Below, in pieces: positions 40,442 to 49,431 of a stretch of 64,000 bases of DNA (position 1 is the first letter of the stretch; every line of letters starts with the position of its first letter). Origin of the DNA: Falsirhodobacter sp. alg1. Its GTDB lineage: Bacteria; Pseudomonadota; Alphaproteobacteria; Rhodobacterales; Rhodobacteraceae. The position numbers were made by a program, and so were the translations under genes. Under the pieces are notes generated by a model that searched no databases, was not told the DNA's origin, and worked only from the letters and a program-made list of their open reading frames with translations. The stretch spans positions 88,731 through 152,730 of the forward strand of contig NZ_BBJC02000002.1 in NCBI RefSeq assembly GCF_000739715.2, written 5' to 3'.

Positions 40442-40989
40442 GGATAGGCGGACTGCTTTTGGCAGCAGGGGCCTCCAGACGGTTCGGGCGTGATGACAAG
40501 TTGCTGGCAAGGGTAAATGGCCAACCACTAGTGATGCATGCCGCGCGTCATCTGCTTGCACTAGGGCTGGAGCGGAGTATCGCGGTGGTTTCATCCGAAG
40601 CGGTGGCCAAGGTGGTAGCAGGCGTAATGCCCGTCATGCAGATCGCGCCGAACAAGGGACAGGGTGACAGTATTGCGGCCGGCATTACGGAATTGCAGTC
40701 AATGGACCGGGTTCTGATCGTTTTGGGTGATATGCCGTTTGTCACGGTACATGATATGCAGGCGGTATTGGCCTGCGACCCTGCGGCGCCATCATGTGTT
40801 ATTGCGGGGAATATTATGATGCCACCGGCGGCATTTCCGGCGTCAAACTTTGATTATCTGGCGGGGCTTACGGGGGATAAAGGGGCCGGTTCGTTGCTGA
40901 AGAAGCTGCCGGCATCGTCTTTGGTATCTCTGCCATCCGAGCGGACGCGCGATATAGACCGCCCTTCCGATATAAAAGGCCCGGTATGA
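40438..40989 (+). CDS. mocA: MocA-like molybdopterin cytidylyltransferase
   Basis: Probable CTP:molybdopterin cytidylyltransferase, which turns Mo-MPT into the cytosine dinucleotide form used by PaoABC-type enzymes. The nucleotidyltransferase signature LLAAGASRRFGRDDKLLA is at residues 6-23 and GDMPFV near residue 100. 183 residues, close to the family's usual 190. It is the last gene of the five-gene unit, and its stop codon lies in the loop of the terminator. MobA-type guanylyltransferase is less likely in this context. Confidence 0.82.
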   Translation: MRIGGLLLAAGASRRFGRDDKLLARVNGQPLVMHAARHLLALGLERSIAVVSSEAVAKVVAGVMPVMQIAPNKGQGDSIAAGITELQSMDRVLIVLGDMPFVTVHDMQAVLACDPAAPSCVIAGNIMMPPAAFPASNFDYLAGLTGDKGAGSLLKKLPASSLVSLPSERTRDIDRPSDIKGPV

Positions 40990-41001
40990 ACCGGGCCTTT
41001 T
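40974..41001. terminator. bidirectional intrinsic terminator, mocA / BCCT transporter
   Basis: A perfect 12-bp stem (40974-40985 with 40990-41001) with an ATGA loop and A/T-rich ends on both sides. The mocA stop TGA occupies 40987-40989, inside the loop. It separates two convergent genes. Confidence 0.95.
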
Positions 41002-41006
41002 CTGTA

Positions 41007-42668
41007 TCAGCGTGGCTCTGACCGAAGCCCTTTGACCAGTGATACACATGCGATCAACAGGACGATCGTGAACGGGAACCCTGTTGAAACGGCCATGGCC
41101 TGCAAGGCAATCAGCCCGCCACCAAGCAACAGCGCGATCGCTACCAGTCCTTCGAACGTGGCCCAGAACACGCGCTGCGGTGTGGGCGCATTCATCTTGC
41201 CCCCGGCAGCAATCGTATCGATCACCAACGAGCCGGAATCGGACGAGGTGACGAAGAATACGATGACGAGGATAATCCCGACCAGCGATGTAATCGACGT
41301 CAGCGGCAATTGCGCCAGCATCTGGAACAACTGGATCTCAAGATCTGCATCCTGAACCTTGCTGATACCATCGACGACAACCTGGCTGATGGCAGTGCCG
41401 CCCAATGCTGTCATCCACAATGTCGAGACAATCGACGGGATCAGCAGCACAGCTATCAGGAACTCACGTACGGTCCGCCCGCGGCTAACGCGTGCGATGA
41501 ACATGCCCACGAAGGGTGACCAGCTGATCCACCACGCCCAATAGAACGCGGTCCAGCCCTGACGGAAGTTATCGTCGGTCCGGCCGATGGGGTTCGACAG
41601 TTCCGGCAGATATTCGACATAGGCAAGCAGGTTGAGGAAGAAGCCGCGGAAGATTTGCAGCGTCGGCCCCACGATGATGATGAACGCGAGCAGGACCAAT
41701 GCCAGGATCATATTGACCTCTGACAGCAGCTTTACGCCCTTATCCATACCAGCCATGACCGAGGCTGCCGCGATACCTGTGATGATGATGATCAGGAAGA
41801 TGATCGTCGCCGTCGTGGAGGGGATTCCGAAAAGGAACTCCAATCCTGCCGATGCCTGCCGTGCCCCGACACCCAGCGAGGTGGACAGACCGAAGATCGT
41901 CGCGAAGATTGCCAGGATATCGATGATATGACCCGGCCAGCCCCAGACACGCTCTCCGATCAGGGGATAGAAGACGGAACGCAGCGTAAGCGGCAGACCC
42001 TTGTTATAGGCAAAGAGGGCCAGCGAAAGCGCAACGATCGCGTAGATCGACCAAGGGTGAATGGCCCAGTGGAAAATCGTAGCGGCCATGGCCAGCCGGC
42101 GCGAGCCTTCGGCATCGCCCACGGCACCGCCAAGCGGCGACCAGTCGGTCCGGACGCCATCGGCATTGAAAACCTCACCGCCAAATGCAGCGGTATAGTT
42201 CCCCAGCGGTTCGGATACACCATAGAACATGAGGCCAATGCCCATGCCAGCGGCAAACAACATCGCGAACCATGACAGATAGCTGTAATCGGGTCGGGCG
42301 TCAGGGCCACCAAGGCGGATCTTGCCCAGTGGCAATACAATCAACGCGATGCAGAGCAGCACGAAGATATTGGCCGAGGAAATGAAGAACCATGCAAGAT
42401 TGCTGGTCAGAAAGTCCCTCAGGTTTGCGAATACCGGACCAAGAGTGGTCTGGAACGCCAGGGTCAGGAACGTGAACGCGACGATCCCGATGGCCGAGAC
42501 GCTGAACACGACGTTGTGGATATCCATTTCGAAAACGAAACGGCGGCGGTAGCTGATATTGTCTTGACCGATATTATAATCGGTCTCGATAACTTCGGTT
42601 GGACCCTCGGGAGCCGGAACAGCGTCCGGCGACGGTGGCTCGACGGCGGTTTCGTTGTTTTCTGTCAA
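41007..42668 (-). CDS. BCCT family betaine/carnitine/choline transporter
   Basis: A secondary transporter of 553 residues with about twelve transmembrane helices. The BCCT signatures are present: AGMGIGLMFYGVSEPL near residue 145 (the glycine-rich stretch of BetP-type sodium-coupled members) and the Trp-rich WAWWISWSPFVGMFIARVSR near residue 375. The N-terminus is hydrophilic with many Glu and Pro, and the C-terminus is short. Substrate (glycine betaine, DMSP, choline or other) cannot be told apart. It is likely osmo- or substrate-regulated, but only the AT-rich upstream gap hints at that. Confidence 0.9.
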   Translation of the reverse strand: MTENNETAVEPPSPDAVPAPEGPTEVIETDYNIGQDNISYRRRFVFEMDIHNVVFSVSAIGIVAFTFLTLAFQTTLGPVFANLRDFLTSNLAWFFISSANIFVLLCIALIVLPLGKIRLGGPDARPDYSYLSWFAMLFAAGMGIGLMFYGVSEPLGNYTAAFGGEVFNADGVRTDWSPLGGAVGDAEGSRRLAMAATIFHWAIHPWSIYAIVALSLALFAYNKGLPLTLRSVFYPLIGERVWGWPGHIIDILAIFATIFGLSTSLGVGARQASAGLEFLFGIPSTTATIIFLIIIITGIAAASVMAGMDKGVKLLSEVNMILALVLLAFIIIVGPTLQIFRGFFLNLLAYVEYLPELSNPIGRTDDNFRQGWTAFYWAWWISWSPFVGMFIARVSRGRTVREFLIAVLLIPSIVSTLWMTALGGTAISQVVVDGISKVQDADLEIQLFQMLAQLPLTSITSLVGIILVIVFFVTSSDSGSLVIDTIAAGGKMNAPTPQRVFWATFEGLVAIALLLGGGLIALQAMAVSTGFPFTIVLLIACVSLVKGLRSEPR

Positions 42669-43188
42669 AAAAAGGTCCTTCTATGGTTTACGTCCCGTTC
42701 ATGCTGCGGTGCGCGCATGTGACGCCTTGTGCGCGTGTTGTAGACTAATTTCGCCTATTTTCCAATAAGGCTTGGGAATTTCATAAGGTGGCTCGTAATC
42801 GGCAGCACTGAAAGCGGGCTTGAGAGGGTCCGGAAAAGCGTAGATTTTTCGGCGGAAAATGGCCGATGTTTGCGAGTGATGCTGCCCGCGGAAATCAATG
42901 ATATTCTACAAATAATATTAAATAGTTACAGTTATATATACGATTATATTGATAGCTTGATACAACCGCGCATCGTCGTGCGGCCCGAAACAATTTCAAG
43001 TGCCGGATTCCGGGGGCAATATGTCGAAGATCAGGCATCGGAATAGTTGCCTTCAAGCCCCTCGTCGGTCCCGGATCCGGTGTCTTGCAGTGTCGTTCTG
43101 CAGGGTATTTTATCGGCGCAGGCCTATACAGGCGTAAATGTCGCCGTTATGGCAGTTCAGATAGATTTTTCCCTGACAAGAGGATCAT
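42669..43188. other. 520-base gap with an AT-rich island between BCCT and SBF-like transporter genes
   Basis: No gene is supported in this divergent gap. It contains a marked AT-rich stretch at about 42897-42965 (runs such as AATAATATTAAATAG and TTATATATACG) in otherwise GC-rich DNA, well placed for promoters or a nucleoid-protein site of both transporter genes. I see no clear tandem repeats or RNA gene. Confidence 0.6.
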
Positions 43189-44163
43189 ATGGCGTTTTTG
43201 AAGCGGTTTGGCATCGACGGTTATATGATGCTGCTGATCCTAACCGTCATTCTGGGGGCCGTTCTTCCGGTCAGCGGGGTCGGGGCTGATATTCTGGGAT
43301 ACGTCAGCATTTTTGCCATCGCCCTGCTGTTTTTCCTTTACGGCGTACGAATGGATGCGTCCGAGGTGATGTCGGGCATGACGAACTGGCGCCTGCAGGG
43401 GTTGAGTTTCATCGCCACCTATCTGTTTTTTCCGATCATCGGGTTTGCCATCGCTGCCGTGATGCGCCCTGTTTTGGGCAATGAACTGGCTGTCGGCATT
43501 TTGTTTTTGTCGGTGCTGCCTTCGACCATCAATTCGTCAATCGCCTTTACGGGCATGGCAGGGGGGAATGTTTCGGGGGCTATATGTTCCGCCTCGGTAT
43601 CGAACCTGATCGGGGTGGTCCTGACGCCAGCCTTGGCGGCGCTGGTATTGCATCAGGGTGGCGGCGTGGTAACGGCCGGGGCCGTGCTGAAAATCGCGGT
43701 CCAGATCCTGCTTCCCTTTGTGTTGGGGCAGTTGCTCCGTCCGGTCTTTGGCAGTTTCGTCAGAAAGCACAAGGTCATCACGATGGTCGTTGACCGCGGG
43801 GCGATCCTGCTGATTGTCTATGCTGCTTTCAGCGCTGGTACGGTTGCGGGCATCTGGTCATTGATCCCGCCGCTGACGCTCGTCCTGCTGTTTGCAACCA
43901 TTGCGGTGTTTCTGGCAATCGCGATGCTGGCCATGCGGTTCATTGGTCGGGCGACCGGACTTCCTGCGCCCGATCGTGCCGCGCTGTTCTTCTGCGGGTC
44001 GACCAAAAGCCTTGCAAGTGGCCTGCCGATTGCGGCGGCATTGTTCGCGCCCGAGGTTATCGGCGTGACAATTCTGCCCGTCATGATGTTTCACCTGACC
44101 CAGCTGTTTGTCTGCGCGATGATCGCGCAGGGGGCGTCACGCAGGCTTGCGGCCGCCCAATGA
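43189..44163 (+). CDS. bile acid:sodium symporter-like transporter (SBF-like, YfeH type)
   Basis: A membrane protein of 324 residues with about ten helices. The layout and motifs (FFLYGVRMDASEVMSG near residue 48, SVLPSTINSSIAFTGMAGGN near 105, and FCGSTKSLASGLPIA near 265) match the SBF-like CPA group related to YfeH and BASS carriers. Substrate is not known. AGAGGA lies just before the ATG. It is divergent from the BCCT gene and followed by ilvD. Confidence 0.87.
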   Translation: MAFLKRFGIDGYMMLLILTVILGAVLPVSGVGADILGYVSIFAIALLFFLYGVRMDASEVMSGMTNWRLQGLSFIATYLFFPIIGFAIAAVMRPVLGNELAVGILFLSVLPSTINSSIAFTGMAGGNVSGAICSASVSNLIGVVLTPALAALVLHQGGGVVTAGAVLKIAVQILLPFVLGQLLRPVFGSFVRKHKVITMVVDRGAILLIVYAAFSAGTVAGIWSLIPPLTLVLLFATIAVFLAIAMLAMRFIGRATGLPAPDRAALFFCGSTKSLASGLPIAAALFAPEVIGVTILPVMMFHLTQLFVCAMIAQGASRRLAAAQ

Positions 44164-44208
44164 CATGTTCCGCTACGTTTTTCATCCTGAGGGACTGGAA
44201 TATCGATA

Positions 44209-44268
44209 GCAGAGAATGCTAGCTCTGCCGCGTCGAAGGGCCACATGCGACCCCGACGCAGCAGAGGA
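44209..44268 (+). promoter_or_regulatory. ilvD leader with two alternative hairpins around the ribosome binding site
   Basis: Three related segments are visible: GCAGAG (44209-44214), CTCTGC (44223-44228) and GCAGAG again (44261-44266). The middle one can pair with either neighbour. Pairing with the third gives a long stem, extended by GCGTCG/CGACGC (44230-44235 with 44254-44259) with one C/A mismatch, and buries the SD sequence AGAGGA (44263-44268). Pairing with the first would free it. This is the layout of a translational switch; I do not recognise any known riboswitch class and have not folded it. Confidence 0.5.
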
Positions 44269-44276
44269 TCTTCATA

Positions 44277-46112
44277 ATGCCAGCCTATCGCTCTCGTACG
44301 ACGACGCACGGACGCAACATGGCCGGGGCCCGTGGCCTTTGGCGCGCGACCGGCATGAAGGACGGGGATTTCGGCAAGCCGATTATTGCCGTGGTCAACT
44401 CATTCACGCAATTTGTGCCGGGCCACGTGCATCTGAAGGATCTGGGCCAGCTGGTCGCGCGGGAGATCGAGGCCGCAGGCGGTGTGGCCAAGGAGTTCAA
44501 TACCATCGCCGTGGATGATGGCATTGCCATGGGCCATGACGGGATGCTGTATTCGCTGCCCTCGCGAGAGATCATTGCGGATTCTGTGGAATATATGGTC
44601 AACGCGCATTGCGCGGATGCCATGGTCTGCATCTCCAACTGCGACAAGATCACCCCGGGTATGCTGAATGCGGCGATGCGGCTCAACATTCCGGCAGTTT
44701 TCGTATCCGGCGGGCCGATGGAGGCCGGCAAGGTTACGCTGAACGGCAAGACTCAGGTGCTGGATCTGGTCGATGCCATGGTCGCGGCGGCAGATGACCG
44801 CGTATCGGATGAGGATGTACAGACGATCGAGCGTTCCGCCTGTCCGACCTGCGGGTCCTGCTCGGGGATGTTTACCGCCAACTCCATGAACTGCCTGACC
44901 GAGGCGCTTGGTCTGTCACTCCCTGGCAACGGATCAACTCTGGCGACCCATTCGGACCGCAAGCAGCTGTTCCTGAACGCCGGACGCGTGGTGGTCGATA
45001 TTGCCAAGCGGTACTACGAAAAAGAAGACACATCGGTATTGCCGCGCAACGTTGCCAACAAGCGTGCGTTCGAAAATGCGATGTCGCTGGATATTGCGAT
45101 GGGCGGGTCCACGAACACCGTGTTGCATATCCTCGCCGCGGCACATGAAGGCGGGATCGATTTCGACATGTCCGATATCGATCGGCTGTCCCGGCGCGTT
45201 CCGTGTCTTTCCAAGGTGGCCCCTGCAAAAAGCGATGTGCATATGGAAGATGTGCACCGCGCCGGCGGGATCATGGCCATCCTTGGCCAGATGGAGCGTG
45301 GCGGTCTGATCCATCGCGATACCCCGACCGTCCATGCCCCGACACTGGGGGATGCGATCGATGAATGGGACATCAGCCGCACAACCAGCGAGAGCGTGCG
45401 CGAATTTTTCCGTGCAGCGCCCGGTGGCGTTCCGACCCAGGTTGCCTTCAGCCAAAGCGCACGTTGGGACGAGCTGGATCTGGACCGCACAGGCGGCGTC
45501 ATCCGCTCGGTCGAGCATCCGTTTTCCCAAGACGGCGGTTTGGCGGTACTGAACGGCAATATCGCCTTGGACGGATGTATCGTCAAAACCGCCGGCGTTG
45601 ACGATTCCATTCTGAAATTCACCGGCCCGGCAGTTGTGTATGAAAGCCAGGATGATGCAGTCAAAGGCATCCTCTCCAACAAGGTGAAAGCGGGCGATGT
45701 GGTCGTTATCCGCTATGAGGGGCCAAAGGGTGGGCCGGGAATGCAAGAAATGCTGTATCCGACCAGCTACCTGAAATCGAAAGGTCTGGGGAAGGACTGC
45801 GCCCTGATCACTGACGGCCGTTTTTCGGGCGGAACATCGGGGCTGTCCATCGGGCATGCCTCGCCCGAGGCGGCACAGGGCGGCATGATCGGCCTGGTCC
45901 GGGACGGGGATATCATCGAGATCGACATTCCGAACCGGACCATCAATCTGGCCGTCGATGCTGCCGAGCTGGAGTCGCGTCGCAAGGCGCAGGACGCGGC
46001 CGGTTGGAAGCCTGCCGCTCCGCGTAAACGCAATGTGACCACGGCGCTGAAGGCCTATGCCGCCTTTGCATCCTCGGCCGACCGGGGCGCTGTACGTATC
46101 TTGCCGGAATGA
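44277..46112 (+). CDS. ilvD: dihydroxy-acid dehydratase
   Basis: Iron-sulfur enzyme of valine, isoleucine, leucine and pantothenate synthesis, 611 residues, of the E. coli IlvD type. Cluster and active-site motifs: [10 protein letters not shown] near residue 120, [15 protein letters not shown] near residue 197, [11 protein letters not shown] near residue 278, and [19 protein letters not shown] near residue 520. Start [17 protein letters not shown] is typical. It stands alone with its own structured leader and a hairpin downstream. Confidence 0.97.
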   Translation: MPAYRSRTTTHGRNMAGARGLWRATGMKDGDFGKPIIAVVNSFTQFVPGHVHLKDLGQLVAREIEAAGGVAKEFNTIAVDDGIAMGHDGMLYSLPSREIIADSVEYMVNAHCADAMVCISNCDKITPGMLNAAMRLNIPAVFVSGGPMEAGKVTLNGKTQVLDLVDAMVAAADDRVSDEDVQTIERSACPTCGSCSGMFTANSMNCLTEALGLSLPGNGSTLATHSDRKQLFLNAGRVVVDIAKRYYEKEDTSVLPRNVANKRAFENAMSLDIAMGGSTNTVLHILAAAHEGGIDFDMSDIDRLSRRVPCLSKVAPAKSDVHMEDVHRAGGIMAILGQMERGGLIHRDTPTVHAPTLGDAIDEWDISRTTSESVREFFRAAPGGVPTQVAFSQSARWDELDLDRTGGVIRSVEHPFSQDGGLAVLNGNIALDGCIVKTAGVDDSILKFTGPAVVYESQDDAVKGILSNKVKAGDVVVIRYEGPKGGPGMQEMLYPTSYLKSKGLGKDCALITDGRFSGGTSGLSIGHASPEAAQGGMIGLVRDGDIIEIDIPNRTINLAVDAAELESRRKAQDAAGWKPAAPRKRNVTTALKAYAAFASSADRGAVRILPE

Positions 46113-46118
46113 GGCCAT

Positions 46119-46149
46119 GCACGGGGCGGGTTTTTGCCGGGCCCCGTGC
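46119..46149 (+). terminator. hairpin downstream of ilvD
   Basis: A perfect 9-bp inverted repeat (46119-46127 with 46141-46149) with a T-rich loop lies six bases after the ilvD stop. It lacks a good T-run after the stem (TATTCTTC), so termination may be weak. Confidence 0.5.
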
Positions 46150-46195
46150 TATTCTTCTGCGGGTATGAATGGCCCAGCTGCGAGGATTATCGACC

Positions 46196-46975
46196 ATGCC
46201 CACACGAATTGATGATCCTGCCCATTCCGCCACCAAGGTGATTGCAGGGCGCTGCCTGGCACAAGAGGTGGCCGTGGCCATCAGCTATAATGCGACAACG
46301 CAGGCGGTGATGATGGCATCACCGATCGATCTGGAAGATTTTGCCTATGGCTTCTCGCTGACCGAAGGGTTGGCGGGCAGGGACGAGATTGAGGCCGTCG
46401 AGACCGTTAAGGTTCCGCGTGGAATTGATCTGCGCATATGGGTGACGCCCGCCGCCAACGCCCGACTGGCCGCGCGCCGCCGGATGATGACCGGTCCCGT
46501 CGGATGCGGCCTGTGCGGTATCGACACGTTGGAACAGGCGATGCGCAGCATGCCCCCGGTAACGGCTGATGTACGTATTACCCCGGAACAGATACATCAG
46601 GCGATGCGGGATCTGCCAAAACATCAGCCTTTGCATGATGCAACGCGCGCAGCCCATGCCGCAGGTGCATGGGATCCGGAGCGTGGGATTATTGCCGTGC
46701 GTGAGGATGTTGGCCGGCATAATGCGTTGGACAAACTGGCAGGGGCTTTGTCGCTTGGACAAACTCCGCCGTCTGCAATCCTGTTGACCAGCCGTCTGTC
46801 GCTGGACCTGATCCAGAAGGTGGCGGCTATCGGTGCGCCGGTGGTGGTTGCCGTATCCTCACCCACCGAACACGCCGTCACATTGGCGAATGAATTGGGC
46901 ATAACGCTTATCGGGCAGGCGCGTCGGGATGGCTTTCACTGCTTTACCCATCCTACACGTCTCGTTGAACGATGA
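46196..46975 (+). CDS. fdhD: formate dehydrogenase accessory sulfurtransferase FdhD
   Basis: Transfers sulfur to the molybdenum cofactor of formate dehydrogenases. The essential CxxC is GCGLCGIDTL near residue 103, with ASPIDLEDFAYGFSLTEGL upstream and DVGRHNALDKLAGAL downstream, both family hallmarks. I chose ATG 46196 because GAGGA is at 46182-46186; ATG 46169 would add nine residues. 259 residues is normal. It lies 68 bases before the oxidoreductase that is likely its client. Confidence 0.93.
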   Translation: MPTRIDDPAHSATKVIAGRCLAQEVAVAISYNATTQAVMMASPIDLEDFAYGFSLTEGLAGRDEIEAVETVKVPRGIDLRIWVTPAANARLAARRRMMTGPVGCGLCGIDTLEQAMRSMPPVTADVRITPEQIHQAMRDLPKHQPLHDATRAAHAAGAWDPERGIIAVREDVGRHNALDKLAGALSLGQTPPSAILLTSRLSLDLIQKVAAIGAPVVVAVSSPTEHAVTLANELGITLIGQARRDGFHCFTHPTRLVER

Positions 46976-47043
46976 AGATTGTCTTTCTTGCCTTGGTTGC
47001 CGACCTATATGCCTGACAGAGCATAGTGCGCCGGAGAATACAT

Positions 47044-49338
47044 ATGACCGATCACAGCAACCGCGAGCAGGACCCGAACACCCCGTTTTACGATCAGCCG
47101 ACAGGCGGCTGGGGGTCTGTTACCAGTGTATTGCGTCAGTTCGGGACCGGAAATGTCGGTCTGACAGCGCTTGATACCCTTTGGCGGCAGAACAAGCCGC
47201 GCGGACATATGTGTACCTCCTGTGCGTGGGCCAAGCCTGCCTCTCCCCACTTGGCTGAATTCTGTGAAAACGGGGCCAAGGCCACTGTCTGGGATCATAC
47301 GAAGGACCGCTGCGGTCCGGACTTTTTTGCCACGCATACAGTGACCGAACTGCGCAGCTGGCGGGACCACGATCTGGAGAAAACAGGCCGCCTGACCCAT
47401 CCCATGCGTTTTGACGCGGCAACCGATAGATACGTGGAAACCACATGGGATGAGGCGTTTACGGCGATCGGTTCATCCCTGCGCGCAATGGACCCGAAGA
47501 AAACCGTTTTCTATGCTTCCGGCCGGGCCAGCCTCGAGACCTCATATCTATGGGCATTATTTGCGCGCCTTTACGGACACAATAACCTGCCCGACAGTTC
47601 CAACATGTGCCACGAGACAACGAGTGTCGCGTTGAAGCAGAAAATCGGTTCACCGGTCGGTACCTGTATTCTGGATGATTTCGAGCATTGTGACATGATC
47701 ATGTTCTTTGGTCAGAACACCGGATCGAACAGCCCGCGCTTTCTGCATCCCTTGCAGCAGGCGAAAAAGCGTGGTTGCAAGGTGGTGACCTTCAACCCTG
47801 TTCGTGAACGTGGTCTGATCGAATTCGCCAACCCCCAAAGCCCGACCGAGATGCTCAGCGGAAGCGGGACCAAAATTTCCGATATCTATCTGCAGGTGAA
47901 ACCGGGCGGTGACATAGCGGCGATTGCCGGTATCGCCAAACATCTGTTCGATCTGCAGGACCGTTCTGGCAATATTCTGGATCAGGGTTTTCTGGCCGAA
48001 CACACCCACGGGCTGGCCGAGTTCGAAGAATGGGCGCGGCAGATGGACTGGGATACGATTGAAAGCGTATCCGGCCTGACACGTGCCGAACTGGTGGAGG
48101 TGGCGGATATGTACGCAGCCTCCAACAAGGTGATCGGCGTTTATGGGATGGGTCTGACGCAGCACGTCCATGGGTCGCAATCCATCGGAATGCTGGTCAA
48201 CCTGCTGCTGATGCGCGGCAATATCGGGCGGACAGGGGCCGGCATCTGCCCAGTTCGCGGCCATTCGAACGTGCAGGGTCAGAGGACCGTCGGTATCTCC
48301 GAAAAGCCGGAACTCGTGCCGCTGGACAAGATTGCCGAACAGTTCAGTTTTGAGCCGCCGCGCGATCATGGCATGACGACGGTCGATGTCGTGCAGGGTA
48401 TATTGGATGGGGAGGTCACAGGTTTCCTGAGCCTTGGTGGCAACTTTGCGCGTGCTATCCCAGAACAGGGCTTGGCGGATCCGGCATGGGCCGGGCTGGG
48501 GCTGAACGTCCAGATCGCAACGAAGTTGAACCATTCGCATGTCCTTGTCGGCGATGGCGCGTGGTTGTTGCCCTGCCTTGTTCGTGGTGAGGTCGACAAA
48601 CAAGCCGGCGGGCCACAAGCCGTGACGATGGAAGACAGCCTTAGCCACATTCATGGCTCAATCGGACGCAGGCCGCCGGCATCAGATGCATTGCTATCGG
48701 AAATTGCGATAATCGCCGGAATTGCAAAGGCTACCGTTGCGCCGAACCCAAAGGTGAAATGGGACGAATGGCAGGCCGATTACGGATTGATACGGGATCT
48801 GATTGCCGAAACCTATTCCGAGCAATTCTACGATTTCAATGATCGTATGTTCCAGCCAGGCGGTTTCTACCGTGGAAATTCAGCAAGAGAGCGAAACTGG
48901 AAGACGGAAACCGGCAAGGCTGAGTTTACCACACCCCCATCGGCAAGTGCCTTGGGCGAAATGGCTGGGAATGGTGTTTATACCCTGATTACAATGCGCT
49001 CCAACGATCAGTTCAACACAACTGTTTACGGTTATCGCGACCGTTTGCGTGGATTGAATACAGATCGCATGATCCTGCTGATGTCGCACAAGGATATTGA
49101 AGCGGAGGGTTTGACTGAAGGTCAGCGTGTAACGCTGGTTTCAACCTATGCCGATGGTGCATCGCGCAAATTGGGCGGGTTGAAGCTGACGGCATATGAT
49201 CTGCCGTCCGGGTGCGTTGGCGCATATTATCCCGAAGCCAATGTTCTCGTTCCGCTTGGGCTATGCGACGAAGCGTCAAAAACACCGGCGTATAAAGGTG
49301 CGCCGGTACGTATTGAAGCAGATATGGCTGCTGCATAA
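47044..49338 (+). CDS. FdhF/YdeP family molybdopterin oxidoreductase
   Basis: A formate-dehydrogenase-like enzyme of 764 residues using bis-MGD. N-terminal Cys residues (CTSCAWAKPASP and a later FCENG) fit an iron-sulfur site as in YdeP; the molybdenum site probably includes the Cys in SNMCHETTSVALKQ near residue 185. GMGLTQHVHGSQ, GNIGRTGAGICPVRGHSNVQG and the C-terminal molydopterin-dinucleotide domain are clear. The pairing with fdhD supports a formate-type or other oxidoreductase role, but no diaphorase or cytochrome subunit is near, so the electron partner and true substrate are open. The ATG has GGAGA upstream. Confidence 0.88.
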   Translation: MTDHSNREQDPNTPFYDQPTGGWGSVTSVLRQFGTGNVGLTALDTLWRQNKPRGHMCTSCAWAKPASPHLAEFCENGAKATVWDHTKDRCGPDFFATHTVTELRSWRDHDLEKTGRLTHPMRFDAATDRYVETTWDEAFTAIGSSLRAMDPKKTVFYASGRASLETSYLWALFARLYGHNNLPDSSNMCHETTSVALKQKIGSPVGTCILDDFEHCDMIMFFGQNTGSNSPRFLHPLQQAKKRGCKVVTFNPVRERGLIEFANPQSPTEMLSGSGTKISDIYLQVKPGGDIAAIAGIAKHLFDLQDRSGNILDQGFLAEHTHGLAEFEEWARQMDWDTIESVSGLTRAELVEVADMYAASNKVIGVYGMGLTQHVHGSQSIGMLVNLLLMRGNIGRTGAGICPVRGHSNVQGQRTVGISEKPELVPLDKIAEQFSFEPPRDHGMTTVDVVQGILDGEVTGFLSLGGNFARAIPEQGLADPAWAGLGLNVQIATKLNHSHVLVGDGAWLLPCLVRGEVDKQAGGPQAVTMEDSLSHIHGSIGRRPPASDALLSEIAIIAGIAKATVAPNPKVKWDEWQADYGLIRDLIAETYSEQFYDFNDRMFQPGGFYRGNSARERNWKTETGKAEFTTPPSASALGEMAGNGVYTLITMRSNDQFNTTVYGYRDRLRGLNTDRMILLMSHKDIEAEGLTEGQRVTLVSTYADGASRKLGGLKLTAYDLPSGCVGAYYPEANVLVPLGLCDEASKTPAYKGAPVRIEADMAAA

Positions 49339-49431
49339 CGCGAAAACGGCTTATGGGGCCGAAATCTTCGGCGTGGACCTTTTGGCTATGGTCAATTAAC
49401 ACGGCCACCGATGACAGGAAGGTTCGGCCCC

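Noticed and set aside
44934-46118. 394-codon leftward frame opposite ilvD
   Set aside because: Shadow of ilvD without start signals or domain.
49411-49431. ATG start for dusA
   Set aside because: No SD sequence before it, while GTG 49432 has AGGAAGG at a suitable distance. The ATG is still possible.
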